A stretch of 20,564 nt of DNA from the IMG/VR virus record IMGVR_UViG_3300021356_000216, positions 1 to 20,564 of that record. One strand, given 5' to 3'. The position numbers and the translations under genes are program-made. The notes under the pieces were generated by a model, which was given only the letters and a program-made list of their open reading frames with translations, searched no databases and was not told where the DNA came from. Position 1 is the first letter of the stretch. The number at the start of each line of letters is the position of its first letter. The stretch is from a virus. Shown here piece by piece: positions 13,904-20,564 of this stretch.

Positions 13904-14101
13904 TTATTTCTTTTTTGGTCTGCCTCTTTTTGGCTTATCCGATCTAATTTCTCTAGTTTCCTCTGGTTTAACTGCCTTAACCTCGTATTCGGTAATCCCT
14001 GCGCGTCTTAATCTTGATATTAACGTTAACTTACCGCCTCTGTTATCAAGTTGGTTACGTTCGCAAAGTATTTGTAATTCTAAGTTTGTTAAATTATCCA
14101 T
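13904..14101 (-). CDS. Small SAP-domain protein with an AT-hook-like basic tail
   Basis: I choose the ATG at 14101-14099 (65 residues); the longer frame from a TTG at 14125 would start inside a terminator-like hairpin. Residues 3-35 (LTNLELQILCERNQLDNRGG, then KLTLISRLRRAGI) match the SAP fold, a two-helix nucleic-acid-binding motif with a glycine turn followed by 'K..li.RL'. The C-terminus KPKRGRPKKK includes the AT-hook core GRP flanked by lysines. Small SAP-, HeH- or Rho-N-like proteins are common just after the major capsid gene in phages. The likely role is DNA or RNA binding in head or connector assembly; exact function is unknown. Confidence 0.75.
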   Translation of the reverse strand: MDNLTNLELQILCERNQLDNRGGKLTLISRLRRAGITEYEVKAVKPEETREIRSDKPKRGRPKKK

Positions 14102-14134
14102 AAATAAAATAAGGCCGACCGCCAACCGACGGCC
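14101..14134 (-). terminator. Terminator-like hairpin after the major capsid gene
   Basis: On the coding strand a GC-rich stem GGCCG...CGGCC (14134-14130 with 14117-14113) encloses a partly self-complementary 12-base loop and is followed by TTATTTTATTT. It lies 20 bases after the major capsid stop and ends at the next start codon. It probably lowers transcription into the less-needed connector and tail genes. The U-run is interrupted, so termination may be partial. Confidence 0.6.
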
Positions 14135-14154
14135 GAACCCTAATTAGTTAAAAA

Positions 14155-15495
14155 TTAAGCTACTAGAGAAGTTGCTTTTACAAAAGCTGATCCTCTAACT
14201 ACACCCCAATCTACGTAACGATGTAGTACAATATGTACCTCGTCGTTTTTCAGTCCACTAATGGTATCTCTTGTGATAGAAAGACCACCAAACCAACCTA
14301 ATTTAATTTGGCTCATATTACCAAATAGGAAGTCACCAGATACGCCTGCTGACTTAGTAGCCGCAACTGTAAATACAGTAGGATAACCATTAATGTTAGC
14401 AATTCCGCGGGTTGGTATTGCACCGTTACCAAATGCAGGCATAACGCTAGATACTTGCGCTGACTTTTTAAGATCATTCATTAGGTTAGTAGCGCCTACG
14501 TAGCAAAGATTACCCTCTAAACCCTCCGCGTCTGCTAATACTTGCTCTGCTTCGACGAAGTCAGAGAAAATAGACGCATCAGCAGAATAAGTAGCTTCTG
14601 TAAATGTTCCGACGCCAGATTTACCGGCAATAGCACCAGGCGCATTAGATACGTCGGCAGTCGACCACATAGCCGCATCAATTAGGTTTGCGGTTGATCT
14701 ACCTAAATCTCTAAAAATAGAATTATAGGCCGCTTCGCCGTTTTGTAGCAAAATTCTATTTGACAAAGGAACGTAACCGGTACATCTGTACGGGGTTAAA
14801 GTATCGCTAGTAAATTGAGCGCCAATATCAGCCGCCGCAGAGTTTTCGCTAGATGCCCATGCTACCGCTTGATCGCCAACCGCAGGAATTTTATAATCTG
14901 CTGTCAAGCCCATAAGTTGTTCTACTCCTACCTTGTCATATACTGCTGACTCTCTCAACTGATCGACATAAGCCCCGACTACTGTCGGTTTAATAGCTGA
15001 GTTTGTTTGGTCAACTGTAGCACGTTTTTCCGCTACGGCCTCGATTGCAGATAGTGGAATATTTACGCTATCTTTTTCAACCATTCCAGAAAAACTTCTA
15101 ATCTCGTTTCTACCTTCTGCGTCCAATTCTGCTACTGCTCCTGTTAGGCTTCTGCCTTCCATCAATGATGTAATGATGTCTTTTGCACTTGCAGACTCGT
15201 CAATTTTCCTTAATTCCTCTTTTTCTCCTTCATTGGATACCCAAGTGGAAGAAACAGCGTTAGCCGCTTTTCTAGCCTCTTTGTCTGCTATCGCTTGCGC
15301 TTTTCTCATTTCTTCCGCATCTTTAGCGTCTACTAATTCTGTGTTAAGATTTTCTATTTCATTTCTTAACTCGTTAAACTCTTGCTTTTCAGCTTCAGTT
15401 CTTGCCCTAGATTCGTTTTCACATTTCTCATCTATTGCAAGTAGTGCATTACGCTTTTCTGCGATTTGCTCTTGTAGTTGTTTTACTCTACTCAT
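14155..15495 (-). CDS. Major capsid protein, HK97 fold
   Basis: A 446-residue protein. Residues 1-80 are a strongly charged coiled coil (RVKQLQEQIAEKRNALLAID and onward), the delta or scaffold domain normally removed by the prohead protease encoded just upstream. From about residue 120 the HK97-fold body follows: NIPLSAIEAVAEKRAT, YVDQLRESAVYDKVGVEQL, YKIPAVGDQAVAWASSENSAA (E-loop region), TLTPYRCTGYVPLSNRIL, LIDAAMWS, and the C-terminal GDFLFGNMSQIKLGWFGG, HIVLHRYVDWGVVRGSAFVKAT. The cleavage site cannot be placed exactly, probably between residues 90 and 140. The start has an A-rich leader (AAGTAAATAAAA before ATG) without Shine-Dalgarno. It forms the icosahedral shell. Confidence 0.95.
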   Translation of the reverse strand: MSRVKQLQEQIAEKRNALLAIDEKCENESRARTEAEKQEFNELRNEIENLNTELVDAKDAEEMRKAQAIADKEARKAANAVSSTWVSNEGEKEELRKIDESASAKDIITSLMEGRSLTGAVAELDAEGRNEIRSFSGMVEKDSVNIPLSAIEAVAEKRATVDQTNSAIKPTVVGAYVDQLRESAVYDKVGVEQLMGLTADYKIPAVGDQAVAWASSENSAAADIGAQFTSDTLTPYRCTGYVPLSNRILLQNGEAAYNSIFRDLGRSTANLIDAAMWSTADVSNAPGAIAGKSGVGTFTEATYSADASIFSDFVEAEQVLADAEGLEGNLCYVGATNLMNDLKKSAQVSSVMPAFGNGAIPTRGIANINGYPTVFTVAATKSAGVSGDFLFGNMSQIKLGWFGGLSITRDTISGLKNDEVHIVLHRYVDWGVVRGSAFVKATSLVA

Positions 15496-15497
15496 TT

Positions 15498-16085
15498 TTA
15501 TTTACTTAAATCTAATTGTCTAATTATCTTATCCCTATCTACTTTATCGGCTTCAAGGATTGCCGTATTATCTTCTTTTAATTTTCCCAATGACCGCATC
15601 GCTACCGACGTATCGTTGTATGCAGGATACGTGACAGGACTAACATCGTATAGCCTACTTACTTTTGTAATCGTTCTGTACGTTTGCCCTTCTTTTTCCT
15701 CCCATTGCGAACCATCACGCGCTACTCTAAATCCAAAACTAGATTGAGTTACGTCGCCGCGTTTCATTGATTCTAACAAGTCATTAGCATAAGTTGTATT
15801 TGGACTGTCATACTCATAATAAAGCCCTTTTTCGTCTTGACCTATTCGTAGTGTACCAGATACAGTACGACCTAGTATTAATTCGCTTTTATGATCTATA
15901 AGCGCCCTGACATCATCCTGTAAAACAGAAGAAAACGCACCAGGCGCTATAGTTTCAATAAATCCGCCTAAATCGTTAGATTCGCTATTGAATACAGCCG
16001 CATAACCCCGTACCGTGTTTTTATCTCCGTCCATTCTAACTTCGATGTTTGCGTCATATGTTCTTGTTTCTTTATTCGATTCCAT
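15498..16085 (-). CDS. Prohead maturation protease, HK97 family (peptidase U35/S78)
   Basis: A 195-residue serine protease that cuts the scaffold domain from the capsid protein during head maturation. Visible motifs are VRGYAAVFNSES near 25-36, the catalytic His65 in RALIDHKSELILGRT, the catalytic serine (Ser116 most likely) in GDVTQSSFGFRV, and SRLYDVSPVTYPAY near 143-156, the usual third conserved block. Length is typical. It overlaps the portal gene by 14 bases and ends two bases before the capsid start, the standard portal-protease-capsid order. The C-terminal 30 residues are charged and variable, possibly a capsid-targeting segment. Confidence 0.95.
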   Translation of the reverse strand: MESNKETRTYDANIEVRMDGDKNTVRGYAAVFNSESNDLGGFIETIAPGAFSSVLQDDVRALIDHKSELILGRTVSGTLRIGQDEKGLYYEYDSPNTTYANDLLESMKRGDVTQSSFGFRVARDGSQWEEKEGQTYRTITKVSRLYDVSPVTYPAYNDTSVAMRSLGKLKEDNTAILEADKVDRDKIIRQLDLSK

Positions 16086-17289
16086 TTTCTACCTCTTTTC
16101 CTTTTTCAACCATTGCGCCCTGCATATAGTATTTTTCACCTAATCCGTCTGGCTGTTTTGGTTTGTTTTCAAATGCTCGTATTTCATCGGCATTAAATAC
16201 GCCGTCTAGTATCATATCGTGATATACTTTATAACGCGTTTGCATATCTCCGCGTAAAAAGTAATCCGTGTTATGATACGTATATAATGGATATTGTTTA
16301 TCCTCGTTTTTGTACCCAAATAATTTACAGTTGTTTTCGTCCTCTAACATTTTATAATGAGGCATCAAAGTAAATTTTACATGGTTTATCGCTTGTTGTT
16401 CTGCGTTTGCTTTTACACCTTCATCAAAATTAGATACCATTGTAGGCTGAACGCGAAACATACCGTATATTTCAATATTTGTTCGTATAGTGCTTTCAAT
16501 AAATTGCACTTGATCGCCGGATAACTGCAATGGATTATATTTTACATCACCAACTAAAAAAGGCGTACCACGTACATCGTCACCACTTATAGCGGCGCTC
16601 CATTGATCCGCTATTTTTTTCTGTTGTTCGGCCGTTGCTGTTCCATTTAAATAACCTGGTGGCTTTGCGCCTAGTGTACGACTTGAAAATTTTTGCTCTT
16701 TTAAACGTTTACCCATTAATTCGGCATTGTGCATAATTGGGCTAACACCTTTTACTCCATCTTTTGTGAATAGCTTATAATGTAGCATATCACGCGCCGA
16801 AACAGTACCTAACTCATTTACTTTATAAAAAACATCATGGCCTTTACATAATACCTCAACTGCTGACGGATTGATAGGTAGTAACTGCTTGGGTTGACCG
16901 TTACCATCTCTTAATATGTAGTTATATGCACTACCATAAACTAAATAACAGTATACGTTAGAATACGCCCAACTGTAGGCGCTCATGCGCTCATTAGGCT
17001 TTTTATCTAGTAAATCATTGATTTTACCGCGCTTTATTTCGCGTCCTTGTTCACCATCTTGGTAAACGTTTAAAGGTGTCTGCGCTATGTCCTGCGCTAT
17101 TACATTAATGCAATTAAATACCGTACTAATACGGCTTGCGCGTGATTCCGTGACATATTCGCCAGATTCGCTATACTGTAGAAAATCTGGCTGATATAAA
17201 TAGTCGTAATTTTGACTCCTTAAATCGTGGTTAGGATTCCATAGTGAATTACGGATTATCTGTAATAATCCTGGTTTTGTATTGGCCAT
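16072..17289 (-). CDS. Portal protein, HK97 family
   Basis: The product forms the dodecameric ring through which DNA enters and leaves the capsid. Family segments are visible: SRISTVFNCINVIAQDIAQT ('v..av..cv..ia..ia..p'), KPNERMSAYSWAYSNVYCYL, GSAYNYILRDGNGQPKQLLP, DMLHYKLFTKDGVKGVSPIM, and MFRVQPTMVSN with later PHYKMLEDENNCKLF. Length (about 405 residues) is typical. I choose the ATG at 17289-17287; an in-frame TTG at 17298 would add three residues but lies inside a perfect palindrome. There is no Shine-Dalgarno. It is the first gene after the terminator region, so it probably has its own promoter. Confidence 0.93.
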   Translation of the reverse strand: MANTKPGLLQIIRNSLWNPNHDLRSQNYDYLYQPDFLQYSESGEYVTESRASRISTVFNCINVIAQDIAQTPLNVYQDGEQGREIKRGKINDLLDKKPNERMSAYSWAYSNVYCYLVYGSAYNYILRDGNGQPKQLLPINPSAVEVLCKGHDVFYKVNELGTVSARDMLHYKLFTKDGVKGVSPIMHNAELMGKRLKEQKFSSRTLGAKPPGYLNGTATAEQQKKIADQWSAAISGDDVRGTPFLVGDVKYNPLQLSGDQVQFIESTIRTNIEIYGMFRVQPTMVSNFDEGVKANAEQQAINHVKFTLMPHYKMLEDENNCKLFGYKNEDKQYPLYTYHNTDYFLRGDMQTRYKVYHDMILDGVFNADEIRAFENKPKQPDGLGEKYYMQGAMVEKGKEVENGIE

Positions 17290-17297
17290 ACACGCCA

Positions 17298-17314
17298 ATA
17301 ATACGGCGTATTAT
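17298..17314. repeat. Perfect 17-base palindrome next to the portal start (ATAATACG-G-CGTATTAT)
   Basis: Eight-base arms mirror exactly around one central base. It lies 8 bases before the portal ATG and would overlap the -10 region and transcription start of the tentative promoter. Such a site could be bound by a dimeric regulator, or in RNA form a 5'-end hairpin. A chance perfect 8-base arm right before a start codon is unlikely but possible in AT-rich DNA. Confidence 0.75.
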
Positions 17315-17339
17315 GTTACATTCTTTGAAATAATTTCAA
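17310..17339 (-). promoter_or_regulatory. Tentative promoter for the portal/head operon
   Basis: On the minus strand TTGAAA (17339-17334) and CATAAT (17315-17310) are separated by 18 bases, which resembles a -35/-10 pair and would start transcription about 14 bases before the portal ATG. The typical Bacteroidota -7 element (TAnnTTTG) is not clearly present, so the assignment is weak. The need for a promoter here follows from the two terminator-like hairpins just upstream. Confidence 0.35.
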
Positions 17340-17340
17340 A
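17324..17340. repeat. Perfect 17-base palindrome upstream of portal (TTTGAAAT-A-ATTTCAAA)
   Basis: Eight-base arms mirror exactly around one base, 9 bases away from the second palindrome at 17298-17314. It covers the -35-like element of the tentative promoter. Two palindromes of equal length and form but different sequence suggest binding sites for one or two dimeric proteins. Confidence 0.75.
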
Positions 17341-17343
17341 AAC

Positions 17344-17373
17344 AAAAAAAACCGTTACCCAATCGAGTAACGG
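17344..17373 (-). terminator. Rho-independent terminator (second of two) before the portal operon
   Basis: On the minus strand the stem CCGTTAC (17373-17367 on the map) pairs with GTAACGG (17358-17352) around an 8-base loop and is followed by eight T. This is a standard terminator shape for leftward transcription coming from the terminase genes. Confidence 0.8.
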
Positions 17374-17415
17374 CCTTAAACAAATTATAAACTATGAATT
17401 ATGAAGAGACTATTT

Positions 17416-17449
17416 AAAAAAGGCGGCACGATCCCCATCTAGGCCGCCT
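17416..17449 (-). terminator. Rho-independent terminator (first of two) after the terminase genes
   Basis: On the minus strand AGGCGGC (17449-17443) pairs with GCCGCCT (17427-17421) around a 15-base loop and is followed by TTTTTT. With the hairpin at 17344-17373 it forms a tandem terminator. Confidence 0.7.
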
Positions 17450-17461
17450 ATGGTATTACAC

Positions 17462-17498
17462 AACCAGAACGAATAACCACCTTTAAACCGTTCTGATT
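17462..17498 (-). other. Inverted repeat hairpin directly after the 60-residue gene
   Basis: AATCAGAACG and CGTTCTGGTT (coding strand) can form a 10-base stem including one G-T pair, enclosing 17 bases. It starts 2 bases after the TAG of the 60-residue gene and has no T-run, so it is probably an RNA-stabilising or attenuating stem rather than a terminator. Confidence 0.55.
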
Positions 17499-17499
17499 G

Positions 17500-17682
17500 C
17501 TAATATAGTTTATCTTTTGATTTACGCAAACAATTTAAATAACTATCGTAGCTAGAATAGCCATTTATACCCTTATCAGTTTTAAATTTATCGTTTGCGG
17601 CTTGAAACGCTCTGTACCTGGTTGCGTGTCCATTTGTTAACTCCTTATCAAAATATTTTTGGAATACCTTAATTTTTTTCAT
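17500..17682 (-). CDS. Small basic protein of unknown function following the terminase
   Basis: A 60-residue, lysine- and tyrosine-rich protein (MKKIKVFQKYFDKELTNGHA at the start; SYDSYLNCLRKSKDKLY at the end). Its ATG overlaps the large terminase stop (ATGA), which supports translation. It looks helical, with no membrane or signal segment. It is the last gene of the packaging transcript, before tandem terminators. Its function is not recognised; a packaging accessory or DNA-binding role is possible from charge and position only. Confidence 0.65.
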   Translation of the reverse strand: MKKIKVFQKYFDKELTNGHATRYRAFQAANDKFKTDKGINGYSSYDSYLNCLRKSKDKLY

Positions 17683-19370
17683 TGCAATATAATTATATCA
17701 CTTTCAATTTTTTGCTCCGCTTTACTACTTATCCATGCGTCAAATGATAGTATCATTGCTACCGTCGGATCTATTTTATTTTCTGGATTACTTTTATCCG
17801 GTCTAATATTTCCATTTGGATCTAGCTTTGGTTCGCAGTTTGCTAAACTCCATTCGTGGACAGGATTATTAAAATGCTCGACATTACCCGCACTTATTTC
17901 TATTTCCATCGCTTTCATTGTTTGGCTCAAATTATAACCGCCCATACTTATCGGATATACTTCTATTCCTGCTTCAGCCATTTCTGGCGCTAACCACTCT
18001 GCTAAATATTTGTCATAATGTAGCCTAACTAAATTATATGTATCTGCCGCCGCCTTTATGTCCTCAAACATAATTTTAGGACTGCTATGATTACCTGGTG
18101 TAGTTTTCATATACCCCGCCTCAACAAAAGCTGAATAATTACGGCTACGATATGTTACGTTATCTTCTGGCAACCAACAACTAAGTAATACTGCGTGTTT
18201 CTTTTGACCCCATACGCCTACATCTGGAAAAAGTAAATTCATGGCGTTTAAATCTCGCGTTTGTCCTAAGTCTAAGCCGCCGTAGCAAGTTTCCCCTATA
18301 AGATCAGAAATTTTTAATTTTGGGTCGTGGTTGGCTATCCATACTTGGTTACTAATCCATACGTTAGCTGTATCTGTCCAATAGTTCAAGTTTTTTGTTT
18401 TATAATTTACTTCCACCGTCGACCCCATATTTAACGCTTTGTTTAGTTCCACTTTTAAATATTGCCCTAATGTATCAATATGGGTTATCATAGGATTAGA
18501 CTTTATCCAATTACTAGGATCTTGCCAATCGTCGTTCTCGTCTAGTTCATAAATGCAACTAAAAAACGTATCATCTTTTGCCGCATCGTTTAAAATCTTT
18601 ACCGATGTTTTACGCATCAACTGATAACAAACGCCATGCTTATTAAATCCGGCAGTAGTTACAACAATTAGTAACGGCTCTTTTCTTGCACCTTGTCCAG
18701 ATGCTATAACATTTAATAACGCATCGTCTTTAGCTTCGTGGTATTCATCGACCACTCCAAGACTAGGATTATATCCGTCTTTTGTTTCGGGGTTTTTACT
18801 CATGGCTGTTATACTTGCTAACTTACCGCCATAGTTATATATCAATCCGCGATACTTGCCGTTATATTGATGTAGTCGTATTGCGTCTTTTTGGTATAAC
18901 TTATTTAAGCCAGGACTAACGGTTACCATTTTACCAATCGTATTAGTACATATTTTGGCTTGATCTTCGTTATTTGCTCCTACTAATATTTGCGGCGTTG
19001 GATCCTTGTCTAGTATCATATGAATAAAACTAATGACCGCCGCCAATGTCGTTTTACCGTTTTTTCTACTAACCTGTACGTATGCTGTTCTAATTAGTCG
19101 CGTTCCGTCTTTTTTTTTCCACCCAAATATATTTTGAATAATAAAGGCTTGAAATGGATAAATTTTTACTTTTTCGCCTCTATAATCACCTTCCCAAAAA
19201 CATAAAACATCTTCAGCAAACTCTACTACATCTTCCGCTACCTTACGGTCGTAATAAATGTCTTTTCGTTTTAGATTCTTTTTAAAACGCTTTGCCGCCA
19301 ACTTAATTAAGTTACCGGTTACTACCTTATTATTTATTACGTCGTTTGCGTATTTTTCTGCTACTGTCAA
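17679..19370 (-). CDS. terL: Terminase large subunit
   Basis: A 563-residue DNA-packaging motor. The ATPase half has a Walker A-like motif SRKNGKTT at 101-108, Walker B LGVVDEYHE at 204-212 with the acidic pair Asp208/Glu209, and the coupling motif TTAG at 238-241. The nuclease half has the three expected acidic positions: Asp367 in YGGLDLGQ, Asp453 in HYDKYLAEW and Asp534 in NKIDPTVAM. Segments NYWTDTANVWI and GNVEHFNNPV are also typical of the Terminase_1/HK97-like group. It translocates DNA into the prohead and cuts it. It overlaps the small subunit gene and the following gene by ATGA on each side. Confidence 0.97.
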   Translation of the reverse strand: MTVAEKYANDVINNKVVTGNLIKLAAKRFKKNLKRKDIYYDRKVAEDVVEFAEDVLCFWEGDYRGEKVKIYPFQAFIIQNIFGWKKKDGTRLIRTAYVQVSRKNGKTTLAAVISFIHMILDKDPTPQILVGANNEDQAKICTNTIGKMVTVSPGLNKLYQKDAIRLHQYNGKYRGLIYNYGGKLASITAMSKNPETKDGYNPSLGVVDEYHEAKDDALLNVIASGQGARKEPLLIVVTTAGFNKHGVCYQLMRKTSVKILNDAAKDDTFFSCIYELDENDDWQDPSNWIKSNPMITHIDTLGQYLKVELNKALNMGSTVEVNYKTKNLNYWTDTANVWISNQVWIANHDPKLKISDLIGETCYGGLDLGQTRDLNAMNLLFPDVGVWGQKKHAVLLSCWLPEDNVTYRSRNYSAFVEAGYMKTTPGNHSSPKIMFEDIKAAADTYNLVRLHYDKYLAEWLAPEMAEAGIEVYPISMGGYNLSQTMKAMEIEISAGNVEHFNNPVHEWSLANCEPKLDPNGNIRPDKSNPENKIDPTVAMILSFDAWISSKAEQKIESDIIILQ

Positions 19371-19696
19371 ATGTACTTATCTAGTGGGTTTTCGTCTTTT
19401 TGAAATTCCTGCATTTTGCCTAGTCGTTTGCGACCGTATGGAGTTAAACCGAATTTATCCGATAGGTCTTTTATAATATTAGTTGTTTCCTTCCAGGTTA
19501 CATATACACTAGATTGAGTATAGGCTTTGTCTAGCTTTGAAAAGTCCTGTTTTGATACCTCTTTAAATGCGCGTCGGTTTACTTCTATTGCGTTCGCTAA
19601 CCGTTCTAGTTCTAGTTCATCTATGTCGGAGTGAACCCCTAGCCGCTCTACGTTGGCTTTTACTTGGTTAAATATCTTCTTTGTTGCCGCGTTCAT
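19367..19696 (-). CDS. terS: Terminase small subunit, P27-like
   Basis: A 109-residue protein immediately before terL with ATGA overlaps on both sides. The pattern DELELERLANAIEVNRRAFK ('d...l..la......') and QSSVYVTWKETTNIIKDLSD, then KFGLTPYGRKRLGKM ('lgltP..r.rl'), is characteristic of P27-type small terminases, which recognise the packaging site and regulate the large subunit. It is at the short end for the family. Together with the upstream HNH gene it gives the HNH-TerS-TerL order typical of HK97-like cos-type packaging. Confidence 0.9.
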   Translation of the reverse strand: MNAATKKIFNQVKANVERLGVHSDIDELELERLANAIEVNRRAFKEVSKQDFSKLDKAYTQSSVYVTWKETTNIIKDLSDKFGLTPYGRKRLGKMQEFQKDENPLDKYI

Positions 19697-20508
19697 TCAA
19701 ATATTTTATCTCTTTTCTTAATATTTTCCTTTGCTTCTAGTGGTTGTAAGTTGATTAACGACCAACATAATTTAAAACCATAATCGTTAACTGACTTAAT
19801 ACGAAAAAATGAATGAGGAATTATATGGTCAATATGCCAATATAAACCGTAATTATCCCATGACATATAAGCGTCAAATTGATTTTCTAAATGTTCTTTT
19901 AAATCTTTAATTGAATACCCTAATAAATTAGTTAAACTTTTTCCTTCCTTGCCGTATTTTAAATGTTGGTATATCCTAGAATTAATATTTTTTTTAATCC
20001 TTCTATGCGCTCTTTTATCGTTTATTCTGCCTATATTTTTCCTATGTTTAATTTTGCAAGGGTTTGAACAAGTTAATTTATGACTTCTAGTTTCAAAATA
20101 TCCATTACATATTATACAGTTCCTTTTATGTAATGGCGTATAGTGTTCTTTTTTACAATTACTAGAACAAAATTTACTTTTATGTTTACTTAAAACACCC
20201 CCACATTGAATGCAGTTTTTTATCTCCTTTTTTTTATAATATATTTCTCTTCGTTTCTTGTTGCAATATTTTTTTAGGCATTGATTTGAGCAATACATTT
20301 GTCGCTTATTTGTCGTAATAAAATGATTATTACAATAAATACAGTTCTTATTTATTTTAGGTAGATTATCTTTTTTAATCTGGTAGTTAGCTTTTTGATA
20401 GCAAACACTTGAACAATATTTTTTACTTATTTGAAATTTACTTATTTCAAATTTTTTATTACAAAACTTGCAAATTCTTATTTCTAAATACCCTTTTTTA
20501 TACTTCAT
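19693..20508 (-). CDS. HNH endonuclease with four zinc-binding cysteine clusters
   Basis: A 271-residue, highly basic protein. Four CxxC...CxxxC clusters follow each other: Cys13/16/32/36, 56/59/73/77, 99/102/114/118 and 131/134/147/151. The C-terminal half has an HNH nuclease: LLGYSIKDLKEHLENQF, MSWDNYG, then YWHIDHIIPHSF with His225, Asp227 and His228, and CWSLINLQPLEAKENIKKRDK with Asn253 and Asn262. HNH proteins next to terminase genes assist DNA cutting at packaging in HK97-like phages, but those are usually much shorter. The DNA here is visibly richer in A and T than the neighbours, and the domain style is also that of free-standing homing nucleases, so it may be a mobile gene that took the place of the packaging HNH. 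It overlaps terS by ATGA. Confidence 0.88.
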   Translation of the reverse strand: MKYKKGYLEIRICKFCNKKFEISKFQISKKYCSSVCYQKANYQIKKDNLPKINKNCIYCNNHFITTNKRQMYCSNQCLKKYCNKKRREIYYKKKEIKNCIQCGGVLSKHKSKFCSSNCKKEHYTPLHKRNCIICNGYFETRSHKLTCSNPCKIKHRKNIGRINDKRAHRRIKKNINSRIYQHLKYGKEGKSLTNLLGYSIKDLKEHLENQFDAYMSWDNYGLYWHIDHIIPHSFFRIKSVNDYGFKLCWSLINLQPLEAKENIKKRDKIFE

Positions 20509-20511
20509 AAA

Positions 20512-20526
20512 TGCAATATTGTTGCA
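20512..20526. repeat. Short inverted repeat upstream of the HNH gene
   Basis: TGCAA-TATTG-TTGCA (5-base arms) lies just before the HNH start codon at 20508. It may be an operator or only chance; the 56 bases upstream of the HNH gene otherwise show no clear promoter, and the window ends there. Confidence 0.35.
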
Positions 20527-20564
20527 AACCCCTCTTAGCGAAACATAACAAAGAAAAATTTGAC

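Noticed and set aside
13904-14125. Longer version of the SAP-domain gene starting at a TTG at 14125
   Set aside because: The extra eight residues are encoded by the terminator-like hairpin and the ATG at 14101 gives the complete SAP motif.
15173-15747. Plus-strand frames opposite the capsid N-terminus and protease
   Set aside because: They are antisense to the coiled-coil part of the capsid gene and the protease, with Ser/Leu-rich translations that mirror the real genes.
1-20564. CRISPR array, tRNA, insertion sequence or integrase/attachment site
   Set aside because: No regularly spaced repeats, no tRNA-like cloverleaf, no transposase or recombinase motifs were seen; genes are packed with almost no free space.

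Overview
The window is a contiguous block of the structural and lysis genes of a tailed double-stranded DNA phage (or prophage) with an HK97-type capsid and a siphovirus-type tail. Every gene I can support lies on the minus strand, so the biological order runs from position 20508 down to 1. The DNA is AT-rich by eye, genes have almost no Shine-Dalgarno motifs, and the strongest expected genes (major capsid, tail tube) have A-rich leaders instead. A tail protein carries a segment resembling the flavobacterial adhesin SprB, and a fibre starts with a flavobacterial-looking signal peptide. Together these point to a Bacteroidota host, most likely Flavobacteriia. The LamG and fibre end domains look like those of marine phages. 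I see no integrase, repressor, replication gene, tRNA or CRISPR array, so lifestyle cannot be read from this piece.

Layout in transcription order. (1) Packaging, 20508-17500: an HNH nuclease with four zinc-binding clusters, small terminase, large terminase and a 60-residue protein, joined by 4-base ATGA overlaps. (2) A 200-base intergenic control region, 17299-17499: three hairpins, two of them terminator-like, then two perfect 17-base palindromes directly before the portal gene. (3) Head, 17298-14155: portal, prohead protease, major capsid protein, closed by a terminator-like hairpin. (4) Connector and tail, 14101-8968: a SAP-domain protein, gp6-like connector, head closure protein, DUF3168-like tail completion protein, a 64-residue protein, tail tube, tail assembly chaperone G with a -1 frameshift into T, a gp10-like protein and a tape measure of 643 residues. 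(5) Tail tip and fibres, 8966-3809: a 945-residue tail-tip protein, a 244-residue fibre-like protein and a 525-residue fibre with a signal peptide. (6) Lysis and host interaction, 3805-275: a PAS-domain protein with a C-terminal membrane helix, two small two-helix membrane proteins (one of only 53 residues), two adhesion proteins sharing an N-terminal module (one with a glycine linker written as a G-tract, one with a LamG lectin domain) and a T7-lysozyme-type amidase. (7) The left edge, 282-1, holds the start of another gene that runs out of the window.

The genes together package DNA, build the head, join it to the tail, set tail length, form the host-recognition tip, and lyse the cell. The least ordinary part is 3805-275, where a PAS sensor domain tethered to the membrane sits directly in front of two holin-like proteins, with surface-binding genes inserted between the holins and the amidase. 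Other points of interest are the tightly bounded frameshift window at 11694-11703, the SprB-like domain in the tail tip, the signal-peptide fibre, and the palindrome/terminator region before the portal gene.
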